Assembly (NCBI RefSeq): GCF_009720385.1
Contig: NZ_WARX01000020.1
Coordinates: forward strand, 124,001 to 188,000
Length of the DNA stretch: 64,000 nucleotides
Direction: 5' to 3'
Origin: Catellatospora vulcania
GTDB taxonomy: Bacteria; Actinomycetota; Actinomycetes; Mycobacteriales; Micromonosporaceae
Positions 31,848-38,917 of this stretch are shown here, piece after piece. A model generated the notes under the pieces. That model had not been told where the DNA came from and did no database searches. It saw nothing but the letters and a program-made list of their open reading frames with translations. A program made the translations under genes and the position numbers. The first letter of the stretch is position 1, and each line of letters opens with the position of its first letter.

Positions 31848-32570
31848 ATGAAGATCGCCACGGTGACCGCCCCGGTGGCGACGCTCTGGTCCCGCCCGGA
31901 CGCACCCCGCCCGGAGGTCGACGCCGCGGCGCTGGGCCCGCGCTGCGACCCCCGGTCCTGGGTCGCCGGCCTCGACGACACCGGGCGGATGTACGCGGGT
32001 GTGCTCACCCAACTGCTGCACGGCGAGCAGGTGCTGATCGAGGAGGTCCGCGACGGCTGGGCACGTGTGGTCGCCACCGAGCAGCCCGCGGCCAAGCTCG
32101 ACCCCCGCGGATACCCCGGCTGGCTGCCTCTGGACCAGCTCAGCATCCGCGAGTCCCCCGACAGCGAGCAGCCGGACACCGGCTCCCTCGCCCTCGCCGC
32201 GCTCGAGGTGGCGCGCACCTGGCGTGGGGTGCCCTACGTGTGGGGCGGCCTTACCCCCTACGGCATCGACTGCTCGGGCCTGGTGCACCTGGCGTTCCGG
32301 CAGGTCGGCGTGACCCTCCCCCGCGACGCCGACGACCAGCGCGCCGCCACCGCCGACGTGCCCCTGGGCACCGAGCGCCCCGGCGACCTGTACTTCTTCG
32401 CCCGTTCCAACGGCAAGGTCCACCACGTGGGCTTCGTGACCACCGCACCGACTCCCGACGGCCACCGTCACATGCTCCACGCCTGCGGCGACGCCTACCT
32501 TGTCGTCGAAGAGGGACTCCGCCCCACCCGCACCGCCACCCTCTGCGCCGCGACCCGCGTCACCCCCTGA
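31848..32570 (+). CDS. NlpC/P60 family gamma-D-glutamyl endopeptidase
   Basis: The 240-residue protein has N-terminal SH3-like segments (about 1-105) and a C-terminal NlpC/P60 domain with Cys142 in GIDCSGL, His193 in VHHVGF and a third polar residue His211. It resembles YkfC, which cuts muropeptides between D-Glu and the diamino acid. No signal peptide is seen, consistent with cytosolic recycling. A GAGG box lies eight bases before ATG 31848. With the epimerase upstream, the pair would release and epimerise Ala-Glu dipeptides. Confidence 0.88.
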   Translation: MKIATVTAPVATLWSRPDAPRPEVDAAALGPRCDPRSWVAGLDDTGRMYAGVLTQLLHGEQVLIEEVRDGWARVVATEQPAAKLDPRGYPGWLPLDQLSIRESPDSEQPDTGSLALAALEVARTWRGVPYVWGGLTPYGIDCSGLVHLAFRQVGVTLPRDADDQRAATADVPLGTERPGDLYFFARSNGKVHHVGFVTTAPTPDGHRHMLHACGDAYLVVEEGLRPTRTATLCAATRVTP

Positions 32571-32577
32571 CCGGAGA

Positions 32578-32609
32578 AAGCCCCGCACCCGGAGACCGGG
32601 GCGGGGCTT
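32578..32609. terminator. Bidirectional terminator between NlpC/P60 and terC
   Basis: AAGCCCCGC and GCGGGGCTT pair perfectly with a 14-base loop between the convergent stops at 32570 and 32626. Confidence 0.65.
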
Positions 32610-32625
32610 CAGACGCGGGGTCGGG

Positions 32626-33636
32626 TCAGCCCACCGGGGTGGGGGACTTCTCCTCGTGGTTGTTCTTCTCCTCGCGGGAGGACTTGATGAGGCTGGCGAC
32701 CGTGGCTATGGCCAGGATGCCGATGATCACGCCGAGCGAGACGCCGATGCTGATGTGCGGGACCGCGGTGATGGGCTGGCCGTTGTTGATGAACGGGACG
32801 TTGTTGCCGGCCAGGGCTTCCATGATCAGCTTCACGCCGATGAAGCCGAGCACCGCGGCCAGGCCCAGCGACAGGTAGACCAGCCGGTCCAGCAGGCCGC
32901 CGAGCAGGAAGTACAGCTGGCGCAGGCCCATCAGGGCGAACACGTTCGCGGTGAAGACCAGGAACGGCTCCTTGGTCAGGCCGAAGATCGCGGGGATGGA
33001 GTCGAGCGCGAAGATCAGGTCCGTGGTGCCGATCGCGATCATCACGATCAGCATCGGGGTGAAGAACCGCTTGCCGTTCTGCACCACGGTCATCTTCGCT
33101 TCGTTGTACTCCTTGCTGATCGGCAGCACCCGGCGGCTCCACCGGATCAGCGCGTTCTCCTTGAAGTCCGACTCGTCGCTCTCCCCGTGCTTGGTGAGCG
33201 TGTACGCGGTGTAGATCAGGAAGACGCCGAAGATGTAGAACACCCACACGAACCGCGACACCAGCGCCGCGCCGGCCGCGATGAACGCGCCACGCATGAT
33301 CAGCGCCAGCACGATGCCGATGAGCAGCACCTTCTGCTGATAGATCCGCGGCACGGCGAACCTGCTCATGATGATCACGAAGACGAACAGGTTGTCCACG
33401 GACAGGCTGTACTCGGTGACCCAGCCGGCGAAGAACTCCTGGCCGTACTGGGTGCCGTGGTTGTAGAAGATCCAGCCGCCGAAGGCGACGGCCAGTGCGA
33501 CGTAGAAGACGACCCAACCGGTCGCCTCCTTCATCGAAGGCTCATGCGGCCGCCGGCCGATGATCATCAAGTCGAAGGTCAGCAGCGCCAGCAGCCCGAT
33601 GAGGGTTGCGGCCCATTCCCAAGTGGACACGTTCAT
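32626..33636 (-). CDS. TerC family membrane protein (probable Mn2+ exporter)
   Basis: The 336-residue protein has about nine membrane helices and TerC hallmarks: EYSLSVDNLFVFVIIMSRF (about 75-93) with its conserved Asp-Asn, and TTDLIFALDSIPAIFGLT (about 203-220) with Asp residues that bind metal. TerC proteins export manganese, often to supply exported metalloenzymes. A yybP-ykoY manganese riboswitch lies directly upstream, which independently supports a manganese role. GGAGG precedes the ATG but sits inside the riboswitch stem. The C-terminus is charged and cytosolic. Confidence 0.92.
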   Translation of the reverse strand: MNVSTWEWAATLIGLLALLTFDLMIIGRRPHEPSMKEATGWVVFYVALAVAFGGWIFYNHGTQYGQEFFAGWVTEYSLSVDNLFVFVIIMSRFAVPRIYQQKVLLIGIVLALIMRGAFIAAGAALVSRFVWVFYIFGVFLIYTAYTLTKHGESDESDFKENALIRWSRRVLPISKEYNEAKMTVVQNGKRFFTPMLIVMIAIGTTDLIFALDSIPAIFGLTKEPFLVFTANVFALMGLRQLYFLLGGLLDRLVYLSLGLAAVLGFIGVKLIMEALAGNNVPFINNGQPITAVPHISIGVSLGVIIGILAIATVASLIKSSREEKNNHEEKSPTPVG

Positions 33637-33643
33637 ATGAACA

Positions 33644-33795
33644 GACCTCCGGTCGGCATACTTTTTGCCCCGGAGGTCTCTCCTGCCACCGGCGTACTGC
33701 CGGTGACCGACGATGCCGGGTTCACACCAGGCCTATGGTGGCCGGGGGGAGCCGTGCTGACGACACCGTCGTGAGGGATACTCCCCTCCCGCGTC
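33644..33795 (-). ncRNA. yybP-ykoY manganese riboswitch controlling terC
   Basis: Read on the minus strand, the leader contains GGGGAGTA, then GTCGTCAGCACG, GGTGTGAACCCGGCA, GTCGGTCACCGGC and GGCAGGAGAGACCTCC in that order, matching the yybP-ykoY aptamer as I know it. GACCTCCGG (just past the aptamer core) pairs with CCGGAGGTC eight bases before the ATG, so the terC ribosome-binding site lies within a switchable stem. Metal binding should favour an open site, giving Mn-induced export. Exact 5' end is uncertain by about 15 bases. Confidence 0.88.
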
Positions 33796-33892
33796 TCTCT
33801 ATTGTTTACCACGCGAACCTGTAAACCCAGACGGGGTCGCCCGCACGGACGATCCAACGGGACATCCGGGTCATCCGGGACGTCCGGCCAGG

Positions 33893-34972
33893 TCAGCCAA
33901 GTGGTGCCGCGAGCGGCCAGCCTGCGTTCAGCACCTGCTCGCACGCCGCCACCGCCGCCCTAAGCCGCACCTCGTGTGATCCGGACAACTCCACGACCGG
34001 GACCGCCGAGCCCGCGAGGACCTCGCGGAACCGGCCGGTCATCCAGCCGCGCAGATGCTCCCCGTCCCGCAGCCCGTCGTCGTCGAAGTCGACCCCGACA
34101 GGCGAGGTCAACAGGTACAGATCGGGACGCCGGGCCAGTGCGCGCACCTCCGGTGACGAACTGCCCAGGTAACGCTCCTCCCAAACCTGGGTCGCCAGCG
34201 CGTCGGTGTCGCAGACCAGCAGCGGCGAGCCCTGCCGGGCCGCGGCGTCCTCGGCCGCGGACTGGGCGCGCGCCACCGCCGTGAAGTCGGCCCGGTCCCA
34301 TGCCACGTCGAACACCGTGGCCGCCGGGTCGGCCGCCCGCAGCGCGGCCAGTTTGCGTTCGGTCAGCTCCCGGCCGTACTCGGGCACCCAGCGGGTGGCC
34401 GCCCAGACGCCGCCCCGGGCCGCGTAGTGCGCGGACAGCGCAGCGGCCATCGTGGTGGTGCCCGTCGACTCCGCCCCCAGCACCACCACCCGGCGGGTGA
34501 ACCAGGCCCGCACCGGCGCGGACAGCATCCCCCAGTGCGCCACCGGGTCGGCGCGCACCGCGGTGCCGGACACCGGGCACGCCAGCCGGAGCGTGTCGAC
34601 CTCCACGTGCACCGCCCCGAACCGGCGGGCCAGCTCGTCGCCGTACTTCTCCGAGCTGAACACGGCGTCCACCGCCCGGTCGCCGACCGCCTCGCGGAAC
34701 ACGGCGCAGTGGGCGTCCCACACCGCCGGATCGTCGTAGTCGACCCGCAGGTCGTCGTAGCGGCCCGCGAACCGCACCCACGGGGTGTCCGCGTGCTCCT
34801 CGCGCAGCCAGTCCAGCCGCGTCTCCAGCGGGATCGACTCCTGCCGCGACGGCGCGACCACCACGGTGACCTCGGCGCAGGCCGCGGCCGCCGCCCGGAT
34901 CAGCAGGTGGTGGCCGGCGTGCGGCGGGTAGAACTTGCCCACCACCATGCCGTGGACGTACGCCCGGCTCAT
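33893..34972 (-). CDS. nadR: NadR-type NMN adenylyltransferase / ribosylnicotinamide kinase
   Basis: The 359-residue protein has an N-terminal nucleotidyltransferase domain with GKFYPPHAGH (residues 12-21, HXGH motif) and SGTAVR at 135-140, followed by a kinase domain from about 160. Together they turn nicotinamide riboside into NAD. The kinase P-loop reads GAESTGTTT at 166-174, lacking the usual Lys. The start overlaps the pnuC stop by four bases, so transporter and enzyme are co-translated: PnuC imports the riboside, and phosphorylation traps it. Downstream, 33796-33892 holds no gene. Confidence 0.92.
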   Translation of the reverse strand: MSRAYVHGMVVGKFYPPHAGHHLLIRAAAAACAEVTVVVAPSRQESIPLETRLDWLREEHADTPWVRFAGRYDDLRVDYDDPAVWDAHCAVFREAVGDRAVDAVFSSEKYGDELARRFGAVHVEVDTLRLACPVSGTAVRADPVAHWGMLSAPVRAWFTRRVVVLGAESTGTTTMAAALSAHYAARGGVWAATRWVPEYGRELTERKLAALRAADPAATVFDVAWDRADFTAVARAQSAAEDAAARQGSPLLVCDTDALATQVWEERYLGSSSPEVRALARRPDLYLLTSPVGVDFDDDGLRDGEHLRGWMTGRFREVLAGSAVPVVELSGSHEVRLRAAVAACEQVLNAGWPLAAPLG

Positions 34973-35598
34973 GCCGCGACCGGTTCCGCCACCCGTGCCC
35001 GCAGCGCGTTCTGCCAGGCCAGCAGGCCCGCCACACACAGGCCCAGGAACACGACGTAGAGCGCGCCGGTCAGCCACAGGTCCTTGTACAGGTAGAGCGG
35101 GATGTAGATCAGGTCCGCGACGATCCAGATCCACCAGCTTTCCAGCTTCTTGCGGGTCTGCAGGTACGTCGCGGCGAGCGACAGCACCGTGGTCAGCGCG
35201 TCGGCCAGCGGCACCGTGGAGTCGGTGACCCGGTCCAGCAGCAGCCACAGCCCGGCGGTCGCCGCCACGCCCGCCACCGCCAGCACGGCCCACTCGGCAC
35301 GCGTGGTCCGCGACACCTCCAGCCGCCCCCCGCGCTCCCCGCCGCGTAGCCACTGCCACCAGCCGAGCAGGCCCAGCGCCACGTAGACCACCTGCAGGCC
35401 CGCGTCGGCGTACAGGCCGTACGTGACGAACACCACGAGCAGCAGGAGCACGTTGACGATGCCGACGGCCCAGTTGGCGATGTTCTGGCGCACCAGCAGC
35501 CACACGTTGAGCACACCGGTGCCGAAGCCGAGCACCTCCGCCCAGGTCATCGGGGTGCCGTTGACGGTGAGGGCGGTGCTGAGCAGCCAGTCGAGCAT
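34969..35598 (-). CDS. pnuC: Nicotinamide riboside transporter PnuC
   Basis: The 209-residue protein has about seven membrane helices and PnuC-family features: NVWLLVRQNIANWAVGIVN (about 32-50), GLLGWWQWLRGG near 85 and SWWIWIVADLIYIPLYLYKD near 155. PnuC proteins are facilitators related to SWEETs; uptake is driven by phosphorylation of the substrate, here by the overlapping nadR product. ATG 35598 lacks a ribosome-binding site, and TAGGGT lies seven bases upstream. The frame upstream of this ATG is antisense to the next gene. Confidence 0.93.
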   Translation of the reverse strand: MLDWLLSTALTVNGTPMTWAEVLGFGTGVLNVWLLVRQNIANWAVGIVNVLLLLVVFVTYGLYADAGLQVVYVALGLLGWWQWLRGGERGGRLEVSRTTRAEWAVLAVAGVAATAGLWLLLDRVTDSTVPLADALTTVLSLAATYLQTRKKLESWWIWIVADLIYIPLYLYKDLWLTGALYVVFLGLCVAGLLAWQNALRARVAEPVAA

Positions 35599-35605
35599 GG
35601 GCGAC

Positions 35606-35611
35606 ACCCTA
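35606..35611 (-). promoter_or_regulatory. Leaderless -10 hexamer of pnuC-nadR
   Basis: TAGGGT on the minus strand lies seven bases before the pnuC ATG, with no ribosome-binding site. Confidence 0.6.
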
Positions 35612-35655
35612 GGGCACGCGCACCACAGCCCCAAGGCCGTGCAAGGATCATCGCC

Positions 35656-35955
35656 ATGGTGCTCGAGATCGCACAGATCGACGTCCTGCCCGGCCAGGAG
35701 GACGCTTTCGCCGCCGCGTACGCGCAGGCCCGGCCCTGGCTCGCGGACACGGACGGCTGCCTCACCACCCGGATGACCCGCGGCATCGAGTCGCCGTCGC
35801 ACTTCGTGCTGCTGGTCGAGTGGGAGTCGGTGCAGGCGCACGAGGAGAACTTCCGGGCCACCGAGCGCTTCACGCAGTGGCGCACGATCCTGAGCCCGTT
35901 CTTCGCGAAGCCGCCGTTCGTCGAGCACTACGCCGACCTGCCCGACGTGGGCTGA
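35656..35955 (+). CDS. Antibiotic biosynthesis monooxygenase (ABM) domain protein
   Basis: The 99-residue protein is a single ABM/dimeric alpha-beta barrel domain: IAQIDVLPGQEDAFAAAYAQ at the N-terminus, then HFVLLVEWESVQAHEENFR and a C-terminal hydrophobic strand FFAKPPFVEHY. Such small proteins work as dimers; some are cofactor-free oxygenases, others have no known reaction. It is divergent from pnuC, 57 bases apart. AAGGA precedes the ATG at eight bases. The hydrolase gene follows after 20 bases. Confidence 0.85.
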   Translation: MVLEIAQIDVLPGQEDAFAAAYAQARPWLADTDGCLTTRMTRGIESPSHFVLLVEWESVQAHEENFRATERFTQWRTILSPFFAKPPFVEHYADLPDVG

Positions 35956-35975
35956 GCCTGCACGCGACCTGCGAC

Positions 35976-36713
35976 ATGACCGACCGCACCCTCACCACGT
36001 CCGACGGCGTGCCCGTCGACGCCCACCACGACCCGGGTGACCCCGGGCTGGCGATCGTCGTCGCGCACGGCTTCACCGGCTCCTGGCGGCGCGAGGCCGT
36101 ACGCCGGGCCGCCGGGATCTTCGGCCGGTCCGGCGGCGTGATCAGCTTCGACTTCCGCGGGCACGGCCGTTCCGGCGGCCTGTCCACCGTCGGCGATCTG
36201 GAGATCCACGACGTCGAGGCGGCCGTCGCCTGGGCCCGCGAGCTGGGCTACCGCCACGTCGTCACGGTCGGCTTCTCGATGGGCGCCTCCGTCGTGGTGC
36301 GCCATGCCGGGCTGCAGCGCGGCGTGGACGCCGTGGTGGCCGTCAGCGGGCCGGCCCGCTGGTACTACCGGGGCACCCCGCCCATGCGGCGCGTGCACTG
36401 GGTGCTGGAACGGCGGCTGGGACGGCTCGTCGGCCGGGTCGCGCTGCGCACCCGGATCGCGGCCGGCGGCTGGGACCCGGTGCCCGACCCGCCGTACGCC
36501 GTCGCCGCGCTGATCGCGCCGATCCCGCTGCTGGTGGTGCACGGCGACGCCGACGCGTACTTCCCCGTCGAGCACGCCGAGCAGCTCTACGGCAACGCCG
36601 CCGAGCCCAAGGAGCTGTGGCTGGAGCCAGGCTTCGGCCACGCCGAGAACGCCGCCCCCGATGAGCTGCTGGAACGCATCGGCGCCTGGGCCGCCGCGCA
36701 CGCCGGGAGCTGA
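35976..36713 (+). CDS. Alpha/beta hydrolase
   Basis: The 245-residue cytosolic enzyme has the alpha/beta-hydrolase fold with the oxyanion HGFTGSWRREA near residues 29-39, the nucleophile elbow GFSMG near 95-99, the acid in HGDADAYFP and the catalytic His in PGFGHAENA near the C-terminus. The pattern resembles dienelactone hydrolase or bacterial thioesterase-like esterases; the substrate is not evident. I chose ATG 35976, 20 bases after the ABM stop, which suggests co-transcription. Confidence 0.88.
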   Translation: MTDRTLTTSDGVPVDAHHDPGDPGLAIVVAHGFTGSWRREAVRRAAGIFGRSGGVISFDFRGHGRSGGLSTVGDLEIHDVEAAVAWARELGYRHVVTVGFSMGASVVVRHAGLQRGVDAVVAVSGPARWYYRGTPPMRRVHWVLERRLGRLVGRVALRTRIAAGGWDPVPDPPYAVAALIAPIPLLVVHGDADAYFPVEHAEQLYGNAAEPKELWLEPGFGHAENAAPDELLERIGAWAAAHAGS

Positions 36714-36746
36714 ATTACGGGGCTGTGCCCCCGCCGTCCGTCCAAC

Positions 36747-36752
36747 TAGGTT
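36747..36752 (+). promoter_or_regulatory. Leaderless -10 hexamer of the TPR gene
   Basis: TAGGTT lies seven bases before the ATG at 36760. The intervening GGTGGGC is too close to serve as a good ribosome-binding site. Confidence 0.5.
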
Positions 36753-36759
36753 GGTGGGC

Positions 36760-37401
36760 ATGAACGGGGACGAACGACTGACACGAGCCCACGACCTGTA
36801 CGAGAGCGCCGTCTTCGGCGGCGACACCACCGCGACCGAGACCGCCCACCGCGACCTCGACAGCCTCGAAGCCGACCTCGCCCTGGCCCGGGGCCGGCTG
36901 CTGCACGCCGACTTCCTGCACCGGCGCGAGGAGGATCCCGGCGAGCTGCCCGCGTTCGAGCGCGCCCTGGAGCTGTACACGCGGCTCGGCGACGCGCGCG
37001 GGGAGAGTGCGGCGCTGTTCTGGCTCGGCTGCTTCCACCAGGTGGTGCGCGACGACGCGGGCGCCGCCCGGCCGCTGCTGCAGCGTTCGTACGACCTTGC
37101 CACGCAGCACGGCGACGAGCTGACCACGTCGTACGCGGTGCGGCATCTGGGTTTCGCCGACCTGGAGGCCGGCGACCGGGCCGGTGGCCGGCAGAAGCTG
37201 GAGGAGTCCGCCCGGATCCGCCAGGAGCTGGGCTTCCTGCCCGGGCTCGCGGCGGCGCAGCTGGCGCTGGCCCAACTGGCCTACGAGGAGGACCGCGACG
37301 AGGACGCGGCGGCGCTGCTGACGCAGGCCCGCGAGGCGGCCGCCCGCAGCCGCGCCCACGGCGTGCTCGCCTGGATCGATGCGGCCCGCGTCCGGATCTG
37401 A
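36760..37401 (+). CDS. Tetratricopeptide-repeat protein
   Basis: The 213-residue soluble protein is almost wholly helical with TPR-like pairs: ALELYTRLGDARGESAALFW, YDLATQHGDELTTSYAVRHL and ARIRQELGFLPGLAAAQLAL (roughly residues 65-170). No catalytic motif, signal or membrane helix is present. Such proteins are protein-binding scaffolds; no partner is suggested by neighbours. It begins at ATG 36760 in a probable leaderless arrangement and ends just before a strong hairpin. Confidence 0.75.
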   Translation: MNGDERLTRAHDLYESAVFGGDTTATETAHRDLDSLEADLALARGRLLHADFLHRREEDPGELPAFERALELYTRLGDARGESAALFWLGCFHQVVRDDAGAARPLLQRSYDLATQHGDELTTSYAVRHLGFADLEAGDRAGGRQKLEESARIRQELGFLPGLAAAQLALAQLAYEEDRDEDAAALLTQAREAAARSRAHGVLAWIDAARVRI

Positions 37402-37406
37402 CACGT

Positions 37407-37440
37407 CGGTGCGGGAGCCGACGGATCGGCTCCCGCACCG
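37407..37440. terminator. Strong bidirectional terminator hairpin
   Basis: CGGTGCGGGAGCCGA and TCGGCTCCCGCACCG form a perfect 15-bp stem with a four-base loop. It lies between convergent stops of the TPR gene (37401) and the 53-residue gene (37484). Confidence 0.8.
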
Positions 37441-37483
37441 GCGACACGGCTGCGTGCGGGCGAAACCACCCGCCGCGGACCGG

Positions 37484-37645
37484 TCATCTGGTCGCCGCCA
37501 TGACGGTGACCAGATGGTTGCGGACGGCCTGTATGGCCGTGCTGGACGTGTTCCAGCTCGTCTCGGCGGCGATGCGCCGCTTCGACGCCTGCGCGGCGGC
37601 CGCCTCTTCCGGCGACTGCACACGCCTGTTCCTGGCTTCGGTCAT
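37484..37645 (-). CDS. Small hypothetical protein, 53 residues
   Basis: I do not recognise this product. A strong GAGGAGG box lies six bases before the ATG, which is the best ribosome-binding site in this part of the window, and a terminator hairpin follows the stop. The protein is soluble and mixed: a charged N-terminus (TEARNRRVQSPEEA), a basic middle (QASKRRIAAETSWNTSS) and a hydrophobic C-terminal helix (TAIQAVRNHLVTVMAATR). It has no Cys and no clear leader-core split, so a ribosomal peptide precursor is not supported. A 16-bp perfect palindrome lies about 60 bases upstream. Confidence 0.65.
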   Translation of the reverse strand: MTEARNRRVQSPEEAAAAQASKRRIAAETSWNTSSTAIQAVRNHLVTVMAATR

Positions 37646-37705
37646 CGAAACCTCCTCGGTGTCTGCCGAGGGCGCTGACACCGGCAGCGAAGCAACCCGG
37701 AGTAC

Positions 37706-37721
37706 GCGGTTCGCGAACCGC
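37706..37721. promoter_or_regulatory. Perfect 16-bp palindrome upstream of the 53-residue gene
   Basis: GCGGTTCGCGAACCGC is self-complementary over all 16 bases and lies 61 bases upstream of the small gene. It could be an operator; no regulator is adjacent. Confidence 0.4.
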
Positions 37722-37858
37722 CCCACTGCATGTGGGCGTCGTGCCCGTCCCGCGGGGGAAGCAGCGATCCACGTCGATCGCCTGTCACGGAACGAGCCCG
37801 CCCCATGCCTGTCCTATGTCCGCACCACCGGTGCCGAAACCTTTCCCGTGTCTCCGTT

Positions 37859-38719
37859 TCAGGAAGCGCGGGTGAAGCGGGCACGGCGGCCCAGGGTGGT
37901 GAAGCCGAGCCGGTGGTAGAGAGCGGCCGCGCCCGGGTTGTTGACGTTGACGTCGAGCAGCATCTCGGACGCGCCGTCGGCGGCGGCCGCGCGCAGCGCG
38001 GCGACGGTGAGGGCCGCCCCGACGCCCTGGCCGCGCGCCGCGGGCGTGGTGCCGACCTGCACCAGCCAGCCGTCGCCGCAGACCACGAAGCCGAGGTCGG
38101 CGCCGGCCGGGCCGACCGCGAGCAGCGACCACGGCGGGCGGAAGTCGTCGTCGACCAGCCAGCCGGTCCACTGGTCCAGATCCCAGTCCGGAAAGCCCGG
38201 ACGCTCGGCGAACGCCGCCCGGTATGCCTTGTGGAAGCGGGCGATCGTGTCCGGCGCCCAGCCGACGAGGCGGACACCGGCGGGCGGCGCGATGTCGGGG
38301 ATCTCCTTGAGGTCGTGGCGCATCACGTCCTCGGCGAAGGTCTGCGCCAGCCCGCGGCTCGCGAACAGGGCCTCGGCGGCCTCGGTCAGCGACTCGGTCT
38401 CGATGATCTCGGCACCGGCCAGGCACCAGTCCAGCGCGGCGGCGCCCAGGCCGCGCCCGCGGGCGGCCGGGTCCACCAGCGCGGTGCCGGTGACGGTGCT
38501 GCCGGCGGGCCGGATCGCGGCGGCGGCGACGAGCGTGCCGTCGGGGTCGTACGCGCCGATGGCGAGCCCGCCCTCGGCGGCGTAACGCCGCCCGGTGAAG
38601 CCCTCGCCCGCGGCCAGCGGCAGCCCGCCGTCGACGGCCAGGCACCGGGCGGCCAGGCGGGACACGGCCGGCACGGCGTCGGCGGCCAGCGGGGCGAAGA
38701 GAGCGTCAGCTTCGGTCAC
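37859..38719 (-). CDS. GNAT acetyltransferase with two tandem domains
   Basis: The 286-residue protein holds two GNAT folds. The first has DPAARGRGLGAAALDWCL near residues 83-100, the second TPAARGQGVGAALTVAAL near 225-242, each with the acetyl-CoA-binding RGXGXG. The C-terminal NNPGAAALYHRLGF is typical. The two-domain plan recalls mycothiol synthase, but the MshD-specific stretches are not evident, so I call only the superfamily. The GTG start has a TAGGCT hexamer eight bases upstream and no ribosome-binding site. The promoter abuts a 36-bp repeat array. Confidence 0.85.
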   Translation of the reverse strand: MTEADALFAPLAADAVPAVSRLAARCLAVDGGLPLAAGEGFTGRRYAAEGGLAIGAYDPDGTLVAAAAIRPAGSTVTGTALVDPAARGRGLGAAALDWCLAGAEIIETESLTEAAEALFASRGLAQTFAEDVMRHDLKEIPDIAPPAGVRLVGWAPDTIARFHKAYRAAFAERPGFPDWDLDQWTGWLVDDDFRPPWSLLAVGPAGADLGFVVCGDGWLVQVGTTPAARGQGVGAALTVAALRAAAADGASEMLLDVNVNNPGAAALYHRLGFTTLGRRARFTRAS

Positions 38720-38727
38720 GGGACGCG

Positions 38728-38733
38728 AGCCTA
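38728..38733 (-). promoter_or_regulatory. Leaderless -10 hexamer of the tandem GNAT gene
   Basis: TAGGCT on the minus strand, eight bases before GTG 38719, ends three bases from the 36-bp repeat array. Confidence 0.5.
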
Positions 38734-38736
38734 GAC

Positions 38737-38916
38737 GAGTTCCGGCGCACCGGCACCGGATTTGCCGCGGCCGAGTTCCGCGCACCGCTACTGGATCCGC
38801 ACTGGCCCGGCTCCGCACGCCCGGCACTGGATCCGCGCCGGCACAGTTCGGCACGCCAGGCCCTAAATCCATGCCGGCACAGTTCCGCACGCCTGACACT
38901 GGATCCGCGCTGGCAG
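38737..38916. repeat. Array of five 36-bp tandem repeats between divergent genes
   Basis: Five contiguous units of 36 bp start at 38737, 38773, 38809, 38845 and 38881. Each begins with a variant of GAGTTCCGCGCACC or AGTTCCGCACGCC, has ACTGGATCCGC in the middle in most units and ends near TGGCCC or CGGCAC. Period is constant while sequence has drifted by several bases per unit. The array fills the whole gap between the GNAT promoter and the DUF2238 start. No spacers separate the units, so it is not a CRISPR. Confidence 0.9.
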
Positions 38917-38917
38917 C

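Noticed and set aside
37484-37645. Lasso- or lanthipeptide precursor
   Set aside because: No Cys, no leader motif and no processing enzymes nearby.
37859-38719. Mycothiol synthase MshD
   Set aside because: The two-GNAT layout fits, but the substrate-site segments typical of MshD are not recognisable and the neighbours give no support.
38737-38916. CRISPR array
   Set aside because: Although the period is 36 bp, the units are contiguous with no spacers and are degenerate, and no cas gene is present.
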